Positions 18,339-28,055 of a DNA stretch of 64,000 nucleotides are shown here, piece by piece. The stretch spans positions 434,001-498,000 of the forward strand of contig NZ_JAAUVN010000001.1 of assembly GCF_012030425.1 (NCBI RefSeq), in the 5' to 3' direction. The position numbers and the translations under genes were made by a program. The first letter of the stretch is position 1; each line of letters opens with the position of its first letter. The stretch comes from Sphingobacterium sp. B16(2022). GTDB lineage: Bacteria; Bacteroidota; Bacteroidia; Sphingobacteriales; Sphingobacteriaceae. Below the pieces are notes generated by a model. It saw only the letters and a program-made list of their open reading frames with translations. It was not told where the DNA came from and searched no databases.

Positions 18339-18368
18339 CAAATATAAAGGTATATATTGTAAATGCAA
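18339..18368 (-). promoter_or_regulatory. Promoter of the TonB receptor operon
   Basis: On the minus strand TTG (18368-18366) and TATATTTG (18346-18339) are spaced by 19 bp, a perfect Bacteroidota promoter. Transcription would start at about 18332, just before the ATG at 18317, which rules out the longer reading frame. Confidence 0.72.
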
Positions 18369-18817
18369 CTAAATTGCTTTTAGAAAATTGCTGATTTTTA
18401 TTAAAATGCTTTTTACAAGATTATTGAATAGAAAATATGGAATTATGATGCTCCTCTAGCGGAGTCAGATTAAGGTAACATAGAAACAAGTGAAGGAGTG
18501 ACGGAGTAACAAGTGATGGAGTAACGTAGTAGCAAAGTAGTGAGTAAAGTAGTAACTAGGGGAAATAGCTTGCTAAATAACCTAATAACAATCTCATCTC
18601 ATAACTTTTGTACTAACTGAATATGATTAAATACATTGCGCTGGGGCGGGCTGGAGATTGTAATGGATGATAAAATGTATAGATAAAAACTTATCTTTTT
18701 GTATTTACAATCGATCATAAATTTGTAGGGCTGGATTTCTTAAGTAATTTTGTTTTTCTAAATTTTATGATAATTTTGATCTTAATTATTATACATACCT
18801 AATTATTAATCAATAAA
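18369..18817. other. Spacer with low-complexity GTAAC-rich tract and R3 unit
   Basis: There are no genes. Positions 18488-18557 hold a degenerate tract of AAGTGA-GGAGTAAC-like words. Positions 18573-18619 match the R3 unit repeated at 35238-35280 and 35307-35353. Near the sigma gene TAAATTTG lies at 18718-18725 with a TTG 16 bp upstream (18699-18701), a possible but short-spaced promoter for the locus that follows. Confidence 0.5.
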
Positions 18818-19399
18818 ATGCAACCAGTAGAGGAAAGGAAAAGGGTTAAGGAGCTAATTGAAGGGAATACTGAAGCTTTTGAAGACTTATATCATCGTTA
18901 TAGACCCTTAATCTATACCGCTATTTTTAAGTTGATAAAATCGCACGAGTTGAGCCAGGAAATCTTTCAGGATGTGTTTGTTCGAATCTGGAATCAAAGA
19001 GACAGACTGGATCCTGATAAATCCTTTAAATCTTATCTCTATATGATTGCTCAAAACCTGGTTTATGATCATTTGAGGCAGTTAACGGCCAATAGAAAGA
19101 AATTAGATACATTTAAGACTTATTACCTGAAAACCTCTGGAAATGATACGGAGAATGCCCTCGATCTTAAAGAAACTCAAGCTTATTTAGATAAAATATT
19201 AGAACAGGTTCCTGAAAAATGCCGTCAAGTATATATTCTTTGTAAATTGGAAGGAAGAAGTTATGAAGATGTCTCTAAACTGCTCAATATTTCGATTGCT
19301 ACAGTAAATAGTCATATTGTTAAGGCATCTCGTATAATAAAAAAGAATTGGAAATCAGATTATTACACATTAATTTTATTTTTTTACATTTTTAAGTAA
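18818..19399 (+). CDS. FecI-type extracytoplasmic-function sigma factor
   Basis: A 193-residue sigma-70 family protein. Region 2 (about residues 20-90) contains YHRYRPLIYTAIFKLI, ELSQEIFQDVFVRIW and FKSYLYMIAQNLVYDHL. Region 4 (about 125-175) contains QVPEKCRQVYILCKLEGRSY and VSKLLNISIATVNSHIVKA. It belongs to the Bacteroidota class of RNA polymerase sigma factors paired with FecR. The FecR gene starts 50 bp downstream and the SusC protein of the locus has an STN domain, so this is the output of a trans-envelope signalling system that induces the glycan locus. Confidence 0.94.
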   Translation: MQPVEERKRVKELIEGNTEAFEDLYHRYRPLIYTAIFKLIKSHELSQEIFQDVFVRIWNQRDRLDPDKSFKSYLYMIAQNLVYDHLRQLTANRKKLDTFKTYYLKTSGNDTENALDLKETQAYLDKILEQVPEKCRQVYILCKLEGRSYEDVSKLLNISIATVNSHIVKASRIIKKNWKSDYYTLILFFYIFK

Positions 19400-19449
19400 T
19401 TGGTTTTTCGTTACGATTCGTATTAGGTACAATCAATAACAATAAACCA

Positions 19450-20649
19450 TTGTCTGAAAAAGAACTAAACCAATTATTCGCAAAATTTTTGCGGAAAGAA
19501 TGTACTGAGCAAGAGTTGGATCTTTTGTTTCGGTATTTTGCTGACGACCAATATGAAGGAGAGGTAAAGAAACTCATCGAATCGAACTGGTCGCATGACT
19601 TAAGTGATGATCTTGATTTTCAATTCAAAATGCGCCAGTCATTTTTGAAAACAGATGCCTATTTAAACAAACGGATAAACGGTGCCGAAGAAAAAGGATT
19701 CTTCAAAAAAAATATCAGATGGATTTCTTATGCTGCAGCTTGCATGTTACTTGCAAGTTCAGTTCCTATGTATAAATTTTTCTTAAAAGCACATGGAGTC
19801 TCTTCTGTCGCTTCAAGTTCATTAGAAAAAAAATCGATTCAATCGAAGCTTTTGTTTGCCAATGGTGATGTGGTCTATTTAGATTCAATAGCCCATGGTC
19901 CAAAACTCCTGTATGAAAATCAAGAAGCTCGGATTGAGCAATTAGCAGTCGATAAAATCCAAGTTTTCACTAAAAAAGAAACTGAAGAAAAGGGTATAGA
20001 ATGGGTAAGTCTTGATGTTCCTAAGGGTAAGCATATGGAAGTATTATTGGCAGATGGTAGTATAGCCCTGATCAATTCGATGTCGCAGTTTAAATTTCCA
20101 ATGATCTTTTCGGATGATAATAGAGGGACGGAACTCGTTGGGGAAGGATATTTTGAAGTAGCTCATAATAAAGAAAAGCGATTTCTAGTGAAAACTCCGA
20201 ATCAATTAATCCAGGTTTTCGGGACGAAATTTAATGTGCGCAATTATTTAGATGAAGAAGCAGTTTCTACAGCATTATTTGAAGGTAAAGTATCTGTAAA
20301 GGTGCTAGAAGGCGACCGTATTGGATCAGAACGTATGCTTAGACCTGGGGAGCAGCTGGATATCGAGAAAAATCACATGCAAATAAAGCAGCAAGCAATT
20401 GTTGATCATGATGAAATATTGGGTTGGACGACAGGCAAGTTTATTTATAACAATACGCCGTTAAAAATTATGCTGAAAGATCTGACGCGTTGGTATAACG
20501 TGGAGGTGGACTGGGATACTGTGCCCGACCTACGCTTTCAAGGGACAATTCCCCAAGAACTTACGATTGAAGAGGTTGTGGAAGTTCTAAATGAAGTAGG
20601 TGGCCTTAAAATAAAATTAATAAATAACCAATTAACTTTTAAAATATGA
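19450..20649 (+). CDS. FecR-type anti-sigma factor
   Basis: A 399-residue single-pass membrane protein. The cytoplasmic N-terminal DUF4974-type region (1-85) binds the sigma factor, one membrane helix lies at about 94-110 (ISYAAACMLLASSVPMY), and the periplasmic FecR domain spans about 180-290 (VPKGKHMEVLLADGSIALIN; GEGYFEVAHNKEKRFLVKT; QVFGTKFNVRNY). The C-terminal domain (about 320-398) has FIYNNTPLKIMLKDLTRWYN. The start is a TTG at 19450; no in-frame ATG lies closer, which is unusual but matches the family N-terminus. It receives the signal from the STN domain of the SusC at 20760. Confidence 0.92.
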   Translation: MSEKELNQLFAKFLRKECTEQELDLLFRYFADDQYEGEVKKLIESNWSHDLSDDLDFQFKMRQSFLKTDAYLNKRINGAEEKGFFKKNIRWISYAAACMLLASSVPMYKFFLKAHGVSSVASSSLEKKSIQSKLLFANGDVVYLDSIAHGPKLLYENQEARIEQLAVDKIQVFTKKETEEKGIEWVSLDVPKGKHMEVLLADGSIALINSMSQFKFPMIFSDDNRGTELVGEGYFEVAHNKEKRFLVKTPNQLIQVFGTKFNVRNYLDEEAVSTALFEGKVSVKVLEGDRIGSERMLRPGEQLDIEKNHMQIKQQAIVDHDEILGWTTGKFIYNNTPLKIMLKDLTRWYNVEVDWDTVPDLRFQGTIPQELTIEEVVEVLNEVGGLKIKLINNQLTFKI

Positions 20650-20683
20650 TTATGATAAAAAACAAACACGATTAAAAAAAGGA

Positions 20684-20710
20684 ATCGGATGTGGTACCAG
20701 CACATCCGAT
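20684..20710 (+). promoter_or_regulatory. Strong hairpin between fecR and susC
   Basis: ATCGGATGTG and CACATCCGAT form a perfect 10-bp stem with a 7-nt loop. No T-run follows, so it is not a classical terminator. It stands 35 bp after the anti-sigma stop and 50 bp before the SusC start, so it could stabilise the susC mRNA end, attenuate, or separate low regulatory from high structural gene expression. Confidence 0.5.
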
Positions 20711-20759
20711 AATGCCAGGAAATTAAAAAACGAATCTTATAACCTAACCTTACAAAAGT

Positions 20760-23700
20760 ATGAATTTAAAAATTCTATACAAGAAATTGTATTATGTGGT
20801 CTATTGCCTAAAATTTAAGCATAGACCAATTATGTATGACTTACTGATTATGAAATTAATCGCCGTGTTAACACTTTTGGGAACTTTAACCTCTTATGGA
20901 GCTGCGTATTCCCAAAAAATAAATCTACATCTGAAAAATGCGCCATTAGCAGAAGTTCTGGAACAAATTAAACAGCAGTCAAATCATGATATTTTTTATA
21001 ATGTTGATTTTATAGAATCTGTCGGTACTGTTGATGCTGATTTTAGAAATGTAAACTTAGAGGAAGCACTTAATGTGTTAAAAAATAGATATGCCATTTC
21101 TTATAAAATCAAGAACGGTATGATCTATTTGTTACCACAGAAAGATTTATCTGTACAGAAAGTGACCGTAAAAGGTAAAATCGTCAATGAAGAAGGAGAG
21201 CCGATAGCCGGTGCTACGGTACTTGAAAAGGGAACCTTAAATGGTACGACAACAGACGAAAATGGCTTTTTTACATTGACGGACTGTAAACCAAATGCGA
21301 CCATTGTAATTAAATATATAGGTTTTTTCACCCAAGAGGTGAAAGCTGGTCAAAATGAATTATTGATTAATATGGTTCGCGATGTCGCGGCTTTGGATGA
21401 GGTTATCGTGGTTGGTTATGGTAATAGTAACCGTAAGAATATCAACAGTTCTATCAGTACCTTAGATATCGATAATGTCGCTAAATTACCGGTTCAGTCT
21501 ATCAATGATGGTATTGCAGGTCGTATACAGGGTGTTATAGTGACCAGTAGTTCGGGTGCTCCAGGAGCTAAAAGCTCGGTCTCTATTCGTGGTGCGGGTA
21601 CGCCGCTGTATGTAATCGATAATGTGATTCGTTCTGCTAATGATTTTGTGAATATCAACCCTGGTGATATCCAAAGTTACTCGGTATTAAAAGATGCTGC
21701 CGCTACAGCGCTTTACGGTGCACAAGGTGGAAATGGCGTTATTTTGGTAACCACAAAAAAGGGTAGGGATGGGCAGATGGATATCAACTATACGTTTAAT
21801 GAAACGATTTCTCAACCGACTATTTTTCCTGAAAAATTGAGTTCTTATGAGAATTTGAAAACGATCAATGATGTATACAAATTTGAGGGTTTACAGATAC
21901 CTACTCCAGAAAATATTCTGGAATTTTACAGAACACAGGAAAAGCCATTTGAGTATCCAAATACCGACTGGAGAAAAGTTGGAATGAAGGATTTTGCTTC
22001 CGAACAGCGACACGATTTGTCTGTCACTTCTGGAACTGAAAAATTGACTTATTTTGCTTCGGGATCTTACTATAATCAAAACAGTAACCTGCGGACAGAT
22101 AATAACCATAATAAGCGTATTACCTATCGTTTGAATACGGTGAGTAACTTTAAGGAGGTGAACTTGAAAGTGACTACGGGATTGGATGGTTACGTAGAAG
22201 ACAATATACTTCCGAGTTCGTCTACGGCTTCTTCTTATGGCGCATTCTTTCAGCACATTCAGCAAAGAAAATCTTCACAGCTTGCCTATAATGAATTTGG
22301 ACTTCCTTCGGCAAATACAACGGACAATCCTGCGGTAGAACTATCAGACCAGTCGGGATATTATAAGTCCAATTCGAGGATTTTTAATGGTATTCTTTCC
22401 TTAGAATATACAGCTCCTTTTTTAGAAGGATTGACCTTGAAGGCCAATGGAAACTATAACATGTGGAATTCAAAAAATAAATCATGGAACTTGACTGCTC
22501 CCTCTTATGCGAATGGCAGTAAAACACCCATATTGGGAAATCCACCGAATCTAACCGCAACGCGTGGTGATGGAAGTACACTGTTATTACAGGGTTATTT
22601 GCTTTATAACCGACAGTTTGGTAAGCATAATGTGGATTTTACTGGAGTATATGAACAGGCTAAAAATTTAGGCAGCTCGGTATCGGCAACACGTCAGCAA
22701 TATCAAATATTGTTTGATCAATTTGTGGCAGGACCTACAGTAAACCAACTGGCCAGTGGTTCGGAATCTGAAAGTGGACGTGCGGGTTATGTGGGGCGTC
22801 TATCTTACAATTATGATTCAAAGTATTTCGTAGATGCATCCTTGCGTTATGATGGGCTGGATCTTTTTCCAAAACAAAAACAATGGGGTACATTTTATGC
22901 CTTTTCAGGTGGTTATGCCCTGTCTGAAGAAAACTATTTTAAAGAGCTGAAAGAGCGTAATATCTTGAATTATTTGAAAATAAGAGGTTCTTATGGACTG
23001 GTTGGTAGTGCAGAAGGAATTACGCCGTTTTCATATGTACCAGGGTACTCCATCAATGCAAATACATGGGTGGTCAATGACCGACCGGTGCAGGGAACTT
23101 CTGAGCCAGGGAGCCTTCCAAGTACGATGTTTTCTTGGTATAGTATCCGCGAACGAAATATCGGATTGGATTTCAGTTCACTTAATAGTCGTTTAAGTGG
23201 TTCATTTGATTATTTCTATAAACGTACCACTGGGTATGTGGTAGCAGATACACGTTATGCTGCCACTTTAGGTATTGGGCTTCCTCCAATAAACTTTGAT
23301 CCGGGAGCGATGCGTAGACATGGAGCGGAGTTTAATCTGACCTGGAATGACAAGAAAGGTGATTTTTCATATAAACTAGGTGTTAACTTTACTTATTTCA
23401 ACCAACTGTGGGAACGTAATCCCGGAGAGGATGATGCAGCGCTTAAAAATCCATATACAAGGGAATCCGGAACGCTTAATCTGGGGGTTGCAACGGGATA
23501 TACCAGTCAAGGGTTTTATCAGGATAATGCAGATTTACTGTATGGTGCCCGACGGATCAGTTCGATCAATGTGATTGCCGGTGATTTGCGCTACCAAGAT
23601 TTTAACGGCGATGGTAAAATTGATGGCAATGATCAGACCCGTATCGGTAATGCCTCATTCCCTAGAATCAATTATGGTACAACAATCGATCTTGGATATA

Positions 23701-24143
23701 AAGCTTGGTCACTGTCTGCAGTAATAATGGGTTCTGGTAACAGGGATCGCTATTTAGGTGGAATAATGCAGGGCAGTAATCCTGATAATATGCTTATTTA
23801 CGGATTTCAACAGGACTACTGGCGTACAGACAATACCGATGCGCTGTTCCCAAGGCAGGTATCTACCTCTGGCGTCAATGGCGGTAATAACTTTGTGAGT
23901 AGTGATTTTTGGATATTACCGTCTCGTTTTGTACGCTTAAAATATTTTCAATTGGGCTATGACCTAAAATCACAGTTGCTGAAGAATACAAAATTTAAAC
24001 AATTCCGGGTTTTTGCGAGTGGTACCAATCTGCTGACCATTTCGAATACGAAGAAATATTTTGTGGATCCGGAATCGGATCAAAATAATGAAAATTACCC
24101 GATTCAGCGTACAATTTCTATTGGTGTAAATGTTGGATTTTAA
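20760..24143 (+). CDS. SusC-type TonB-dependent receptor with STN domain
   Basis: A 1127-residue outer-membrane transporter. After an extended N-terminus and signal peptide (cleavage near AAYSQ, about residue 52; an ATG at 20850 is an alternative start) come an STN domain (about 55-125, NAPLAEVLEQIKQQSNHDIF), a CarboxypepD_reg-like domain (about 135-205), the SusC plug (VVGYGNSNRKNINSSIS; AGRIQGVIVTSSSGAPGAK) and the barrel, ending RTISIGVNVGF. The STN domain couples substrate binding to FecR. With the SusD at 24149 it would import oligosaccharides released outside. The neighbouring enzymes suggest alpha-GalNAc/alpha-Gal-containing glycans. Confidence 0.95.
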   Translation: MNLKILYKKLYYVVYCLKFKHRPIMYDLLIMKLIAVLTLLGTLTSYGAAYSQKINLHLKNAPLAEVLEQIKQQSNHDIFYNVDFIESVGTVDADFRNVNLEEALNVLKNRYAISYKIKNGMIYLLPQKDLSVQKVTVKGKIVNEEGEPIAGATVLEKGTLNGTTTDENGFFTLTDCKPNATIVIKYIGFFTQEVKAGQNELLINMVRDVAALDEVIVVGYGNSNRKNINSSISTLDIDNVAKLPVQSINDGIAGRIQGVIVTSSSGAPGAKSSVSIRGAGTPLYVIDNVIRSANDFVNINPGDIQSYSVLKDAAATALYGAQGGNGVILVTTKKGRDGQMDINYTFNETISQPTIFPEKLSSYENLKTINDVYKFEGLQIPTPENILEFYRTQEKPFEYPNTDWRKVGMKDFASEQRHDLSVTSGTEKLTYFASGSYYNQNSNLRTDNNHNKRITYRLNTVSNFKEVNLKVTTGLDGYVEDNILPSSSTASSYGAFFQHIQQRKSSQLAYNEFGLPSANTTDNPAVELSDQSGYYKSNSRIFNGILSLEYTAPFLEGLTLKANGNYNMWNSKNKSWNLTAPSYANGSKTPILGNPPNLTATRGDGSTLLLQGYLLYNRQFGKHNVDFTGVYEQAKNLGSSVSATRQQYQILFDQFVAGPTVNQLASGSESESGRAGYVGRLSYNYDSKYFVDASLRYDGLDLFPKQKQWGTFYAFSGGYALSEENYFKELKERNILNYLKIRGSYGLVGSAEGITPFSYVPGYSINANTWVVNDRPVQGTSEPGSLPSTMFSWYSIRERNIGLDFSSLNSRLSGSFDYFYKRTTGYVVADTRYAATLGIGLPPINFDPGAMRRHGAEFNLTWNDKKGDFSYKLGVNFTYFNQLWERNPGEDDAALKNPYTRESGTLNLGVATGYTSQGFYQDNADLLYGARRISSINVIAGDLRYQDFNGDGKIDGNDQTRIGNASFPRINYGTTIDLGYKAWSLSAVIMGSGNRDRYLGGIMQGSNPDNMLIYGFQQDYWRTDNTDALFPRQVSTSGVNGGNNFVSSDFWILPSRFVRLKYFQLGYDLKSQLLKNTKFKQFRVFASGTNLLTISNTKKYFVDPESDQNNENYPIQRTISIGVNVGF

Positions 24144-24148
24144 GTTTA

Positions 24149-26029
24149 ATGTATATGAAAAATAATAAAAAGATTACCTATATATCGGCTGCTTTATTCA
24201 TTTTGACTTTATCCTTAAACTCATGTAAGGATGTGCTGGATACACAGCCTTTTGATAAAGTGGGAGAGGAAGTTATTTGGACAAATCGTGCCAATGCCGA
24301 GACGTTTATTTTCGGCACTTACGGTATCATGAATAATTTTAACGGCGGTCCTGCAACGGATGCCTGGACCATGAATCTGATCAGCATGGATGGCACCTAT
24401 AATGGTGCGGCAAATGTATTTACAGAACGGTTGGACCGAACGTCAGATATGGGGTTTAATAACTGGGCAAATGTACGTCGCTGTAACTTGATTATTCAGA
24501 ATGTCGGTGCATCTGCAGGGATTAGCGAGGCAGATAAGAAAGAATTGATCGCGGAAGCAAAGTTTTTAAGAGCGATGTCTTATTACCATGTAGCAAGAAG
24601 AATTGGCCGGATTGTTTGGATCGATAAGGTACTGACACCAAATGATGAGCTTATGCTGCCGGCGACAAAAAATCCGACGGAATCTTATGGTTATATTATT
24701 AAAGATCTGGAAGATGCCGTTGAAGGACTTGCAACTGCAAAAATAAACGGTAGAGCTAATAAATATGTCGCGGCGGCAATGTTAACGGAGGTCTGTTTAC
24801 AGGCGCTTGCTTATGAAGGTTATCCACAGGCTAATACGGTGGCACCAAACAATCCTTTATTGGCGAAAGTGATCCAATATGGTGAGATTGTGAAGTCTGG
24901 CGGATATCAATTGGAGGCCGAATACGGGGCGATGTTCAACGAAGTGAAACCGAATTCAAACGAAATTATTTTTGGGGTTTACCGTAAAGCGATCAATACA
25001 ACCTGCGATGGAACACCGATGCAGGTGATGATTCCAAATCTGAATAATGATAATATCAAGTTAGCGGGGGCTACTCCATTATTGAAATCTTCGATCCGCA
25101 TTTTTGAAGCTTGGGGTGATCATGGACCTTCTATGAATCTGACCGATGATTATTTAGTAATAGACGATCAAGATAAGCAGAAAGCTGTGCGCTGGTATGA
25201 AACTTCGCAGTATAAAAATGCGGTGGATGAACAGGCACTAATCGCTACATCGCTGATACCAAAAGCAGCGGGTGAGTCGGAAGTGAAACGGGGGTCGATC
25301 AAGCCCGGTAAAACAGAGACCATCTGGAAAATAACGAATGCAAGTAGGGATGCTCGTTGGAATGCCAGTGTATTGAGTGACTCTTCAGCAGTTTTATATG
25401 GCGAAACATTAACTACGGATGTGAAAGGTAATGCGGGGCGCTGGATGAAATTGAACGGCCAGGCCTATTATACTTCCTTGACGAATATGTATTGGCGAAA
25501 AGGGGTTTACAATAATGTTAATCCGCGCATATATGTCGGTGTGCCAACGGATTATCACTATGTGTCTACGCGTTTGGGACGGGTATATCTTAATATGGCC
25601 GAAGCTTACCTGTTGCAGCAAAATTTACCGAAAGCAGTTGAGTTGTTGAATCAGACACGGGTTACCCATGGTCAACTGCCACCCGCGAAACTGTCAGATC
25701 TAGCCACAGCGTGGACAGATTATAAAAGGGAGCGAAGAGTGGATCTTGTTTTAGAAAATGACTACTACTGGAGTTTGTTGAGATGGGGGAGATATGGGGG
25801 CAATGCCAATCATGGTTTAGCTTCGGGCGCTACAATTCCTGAATTGACGGCTCTTCCACAGGTGATGGATATGAGTAAGGATAGAAAACATTTTTCAATT
25901 GTATCGGGAGCTTTCTTTTCGTCGAATAACGTACGTGAATTTGATGCTTCGAGAAGATACCTGTTTCCTATAGCGCAATCTTTTCTGGATCGTAATCCAA
26001 ATTTTGGTCTACAGAATCCAGGTTGGTAA
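24149..26029 (+). CDS. SusD/RagB-type surface glycan-binding lipoprotein
   Basis: A 626-residue lipoprotein; the signal ends at LSLNSC (Cys26), followed by KDVLDTQPFDKVGEEVIW, the classical SusD opening. TPR-like helices include ELIAEAKFLRAMSYYHVAR. The C-terminal RagB/SusD region has RVYLNMAEAYLLQQNLPKA and YKRERRVDLVLENDYYWSLL and ends FPIAQSFLDRNPNFGLQNPGW in pattern. It starts 5 bp after the SusC stop and forms the lid of that transporter. It is longer than the usual 500-550 residues because of an insertion in the middle (about 330-440). Confidence 0.95.
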   Translation: MYMKNNKKITYISAALFILTLSLNSCKDVLDTQPFDKVGEEVIWTNRANAETFIFGTYGIMNNFNGGPATDAWTMNLISMDGTYNGAANVFTERLDRTSDMGFNNWANVRRCNLIIQNVGASAGISEADKKELIAEAKFLRAMSYYHVARRIGRIVWIDKVLTPNDELMLPATKNPTESYGYIIKDLEDAVEGLATAKINGRANKYVAAAMLTEVCLQALAYEGYPQANTVAPNNPLLAKVIQYGEIVKSGGYQLEAEYGAMFNEVKPNSNEIIFGVYRKAINTTCDGTPMQVMIPNLNNDNIKLAGATPLLKSSIRIFEAWGDHGPSMNLTDDYLVIDDQDKQKAVRWYETSQYKNAVDEQALIATSLIPKAAGESEVKRGSIKPGKTETIWKITNASRDARWNASVLSDSSAVLYGETLTTDVKGNAGRWMKLNGQAYYTSLTNMYWRKGVYNNVNPRIYVGVPTDYHYVSTRLGRVYLNMAEAYLLQQNLPKAVELLNQTRVTHGQLPPAKLSDLATAWTDYKRERRVDLVLENDYYWSLLRWGRYGGNANHGLASGATIPELTALPQVMDMSKDRKHFSIVSGAFFSSNNVREFDASRRYLFPIAQSFLDRNPNFGLQNPGW

Positions 26030-26048
26030 GTTTTAATGATTAAAGATA

Positions 26049-26522
26049 ATGAAAATGAAAAGAATACAGATAATAGGCTTCGCAGCTATGATCCTGGTGC
26101 TACTGAACGGTTGTCTTAAAAAGGGATTACCGGAGTATGAAAGCTGGGATGTGAATAATATTGATAATGTTTACGTCGAATACCGCTATGAAAGTGGTAA
26201 AATATTGAATGATAAACCGGTGGTCGCTTATCAGCGACTGAATGTGCAGAAGAATGTCGTAGCAAATAGCAATACGATCGAATTGTCTATTGAGGTACCG
26301 CAAGCGTCTGGTACTTTTACGGAGGAAGTTCGCAAGAAGTTGATGCAGAATTATTTGTGGATGTATATGGATATATCGACCGCGGCAAAAATTGCTCCCA
26401 TAGGTGGTGCTCCTAAACTAGGTGATCCTGCGGATTTAACGAAGGAATGGCAGTACCAGGTTACAGCGGCAAATGGGAATGCTAAAACATGGACAATCAG
26501 GGTGGTGTCATTTAAGAAATAA
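26049..26522 (+). CDS. Small lipoprotein of the glycan locus
   Basis: A 157-residue lipoprotein with lipobox VLLNGC (Cys22). The mature part resembles an immunoglobulin-like beta sandwich; the C-terminus EWQYQVTAANGNAKTWTIRV is like the strands of DUF5018-type domains found in glycan-binding lipoproteins. It lies 19 bp after susD and 27 bp before the GH109 gene in the same unit. By position it may be an auxiliary surface glycan-binding protein; the family is not certain. Confidence 0.78.
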   Translation: MKMKRIQIIGFAAMILVLLNGCLKKGLPEYESWDVNNIDNVYVEYRYESGKILNDKPVVAYQRLNVQKNVVANSNTIELSIEVPQASGTFTEEVRKKLMQNYLWMYMDISTAAKIAPIGGAPKLGDPADLTKEWQYQVTAANGNAKTWTIRVVSFKK

Positions 26523-26549
26523 TTAAGAAATACTTTTTAAAAAACGATA

Positions 26550-27947
26550 ATGGAAACTTCTCGTAGAGATTTTATCCGCTTGGCAGGTTTGACAAGTTTA
26601 GGGATAATGGGAAATAAGTTAATGGCTAATCCCGCTGAGGAAACTTGGACTGATGCTGCGGTACAAAACTTAAAATCGCAGAGCAATATGTGTGGTTTTG
26701 CTGCGCCAAAGCTTGATGTGGTGCGCATTGGATTTATTGGCGTGGGAAATAGGGGTGCATCTGCTGTTTACCGGATTGACCATATTCAAGGTGTCGAAAT
26801 TAATGCCATCTGTGATATCAGAAGAAGTTACGCTGAAAAATCTGCCAATGGAGTAAAAGGTAGTAAAAAGCCTGCGGTATACGCGGATAAGGAAGAAGCA
26901 TGGAAAGAGCTCTGTGATCGACAGGACATCGATCTGGTTTATATCTGTACACCTTGGTCTTTACATGCGAAAATTGCGAATTATGCGATGAAAGCAGATA
27001 AACATGTGGCTATCGAAGTGCCTGCTGCCACTACAGTGGATGATTGTTGGGAATTGGTGGAGACATCGGAGAAATATCAAAAGCATTGCATGATGCTCGA
27101 AAACTGCTGCTATGATTTTTTTGAGCTGATGACTTTAAATATGGCTAGACAGGGGATTTTCGGAGAGATTATCCATGGTGAAGGTGCTTATATACATGAT
27201 CTGCTCCATGAAAATTTTGGAAAGAACAGTTATTACGATATGTGGCGGTTAAAGGAAAATTTTAAGAATGGTAATCTTTATCCAACCCATGGGTTGGGAC
27301 CGATCTGTCAGATCATGGATATCAATAGAGGTGATAAAATGGAATATTTGTCGTCCATGTCTTCAAAAGATTTCAGTATGGAACCTCTTGCTAAATCATT
27401 GGCGGCGAAAGATCCATTCTATGGGCCTTTTGCAAAACATACTTATCGTGGTAATATGAATGTGACGACTATCAAAACCTATCAAGGTCGCACAATTGTA
27501 GTGGAGCACGATGTGTCTAGCCCAAGACCGTACTCACGTATCCATCAGATTTCTGGTACAAAGGGCATTGCACAAAAATGGCCGGAACCGGAGCGGATTG
27601 CTTTTGGACATGATTGGATCTCTCCTGATGAAATGAAACGTTTGGAAGAACAATTTAGACCTGAAATCGTACAGAAAGTGGGGGAGATGGCAAAAAAAAT
27701 AGGTGGACATGGCGGTATGGATATGATGATGGATTGGCGGTTAATTGATTGTCTGCGTAATGGTTTACCGCTCGATCAAGACGTTTATGATGCTGCGTTA
27801 TGGAGTGCAATTGCACCATTAAGTGAGCAATCGGTTAAAAAGCGCTCTAACTCAATTGATGTACCTGATTTTACAAGAGGAAAATGGAAAACCAATCTTA
27901 AAATGGAACTGACATTAAAAGGTGGTGGTACCACATCATTTAAATAA
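26550..27947 (+). CDS. GH109-type NAD-dependent glycosidase (alpha-N-acetylgalactosaminidase)
   Basis: A 465-residue Gfo/Idh/MocA-fold protein. It has a twin-arginine signal (SRRDFIRLAGLTSLG, residues 4-18). The Rossmann motif is GVGNRG (residues 64-69). ICTPWSLHAKIANYAMKADK, MWRLKENFKNGNLYPTHGLG and the GGHGG loop (385-389) are GH109 hallmarks. GH109 enzymes use a tightly bound NAD and an oxidation/elimination/addition/reduction cycle to remove terminal alpha-GalNAc, for example from blood-group A structures; some members act on other sugars. The Tat signal fits export with cofactor already bound. It is the last gene before a strong terminator. Confidence 0.88.
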   Translation: METSRRDFIRLAGLTSLGIMGNKLMANPAEETWTDAAVQNLKSQSNMCGFAAPKLDVVRIGFIGVGNRGASAVYRIDHIQGVEINAICDIRRSYAEKSANGVKGSKKPAVYADKEEAWKELCDRQDIDLVYICTPWSLHAKIANYAMKADKHVAIEVPAATTVDDCWELVETSEKYQKHCMMLENCCYDFFELMTLNMARQGIFGEIIHGEGAYIHDLLHENFGKNSYYDMWRLKENFKNGNLYPTHGLGPICQIMDINRGDKMEYLSSMSSKDFSMEPLAKSLAAKDPFYGPFAKHTYRGNMNVTTIKTYQGRTIVVEHDVSSPRPYSRIHQISGTKGIAQKWPEPERIAFGHDWISPDEMKRLEEQFRPEIVQKVGEMAKKIGGHGGMDMMMDWRLIDCLRNGLPLDQDVYDAALWSAIAPLSEQSVKKRSNSIDVPDFTRGKWKTNLKMELTLKGGGTTSFK

Positions 27948-27983
27948 GTCGGACGCTTGTATGGCGCAATAATATGTAGTGAT

Positions 27984-28020
27984 CGTATCCTTGGCCTATG
28001 ACCAAGGATACGTTTTTTTT
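27984..28020 (+). terminator. Strong terminator between the GH109 and GH110 genes
   Basis: CGTATCCTTGG and CCAAGGATACG form a perfect 11-bp stem with a 7-nt loop, followed by eight T. It splits the glycan locus, so the GH110 and DUF5009 genes need readthrough or their own promoter in the 35 bp before 28056. Confidence 0.88.
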
Positions 28021-28055
28021 AATGGATTTGTTTTAATTTAAATAGGCTTAATGAT

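Noticed and set aside
18318..18368. N-terminal extension of the TonB receptor from a TTG codon
   Set aside because: The extension overlaps a perfect promoter, whose -7 and -33 boxes would lie within it, and has no signal-peptide character.
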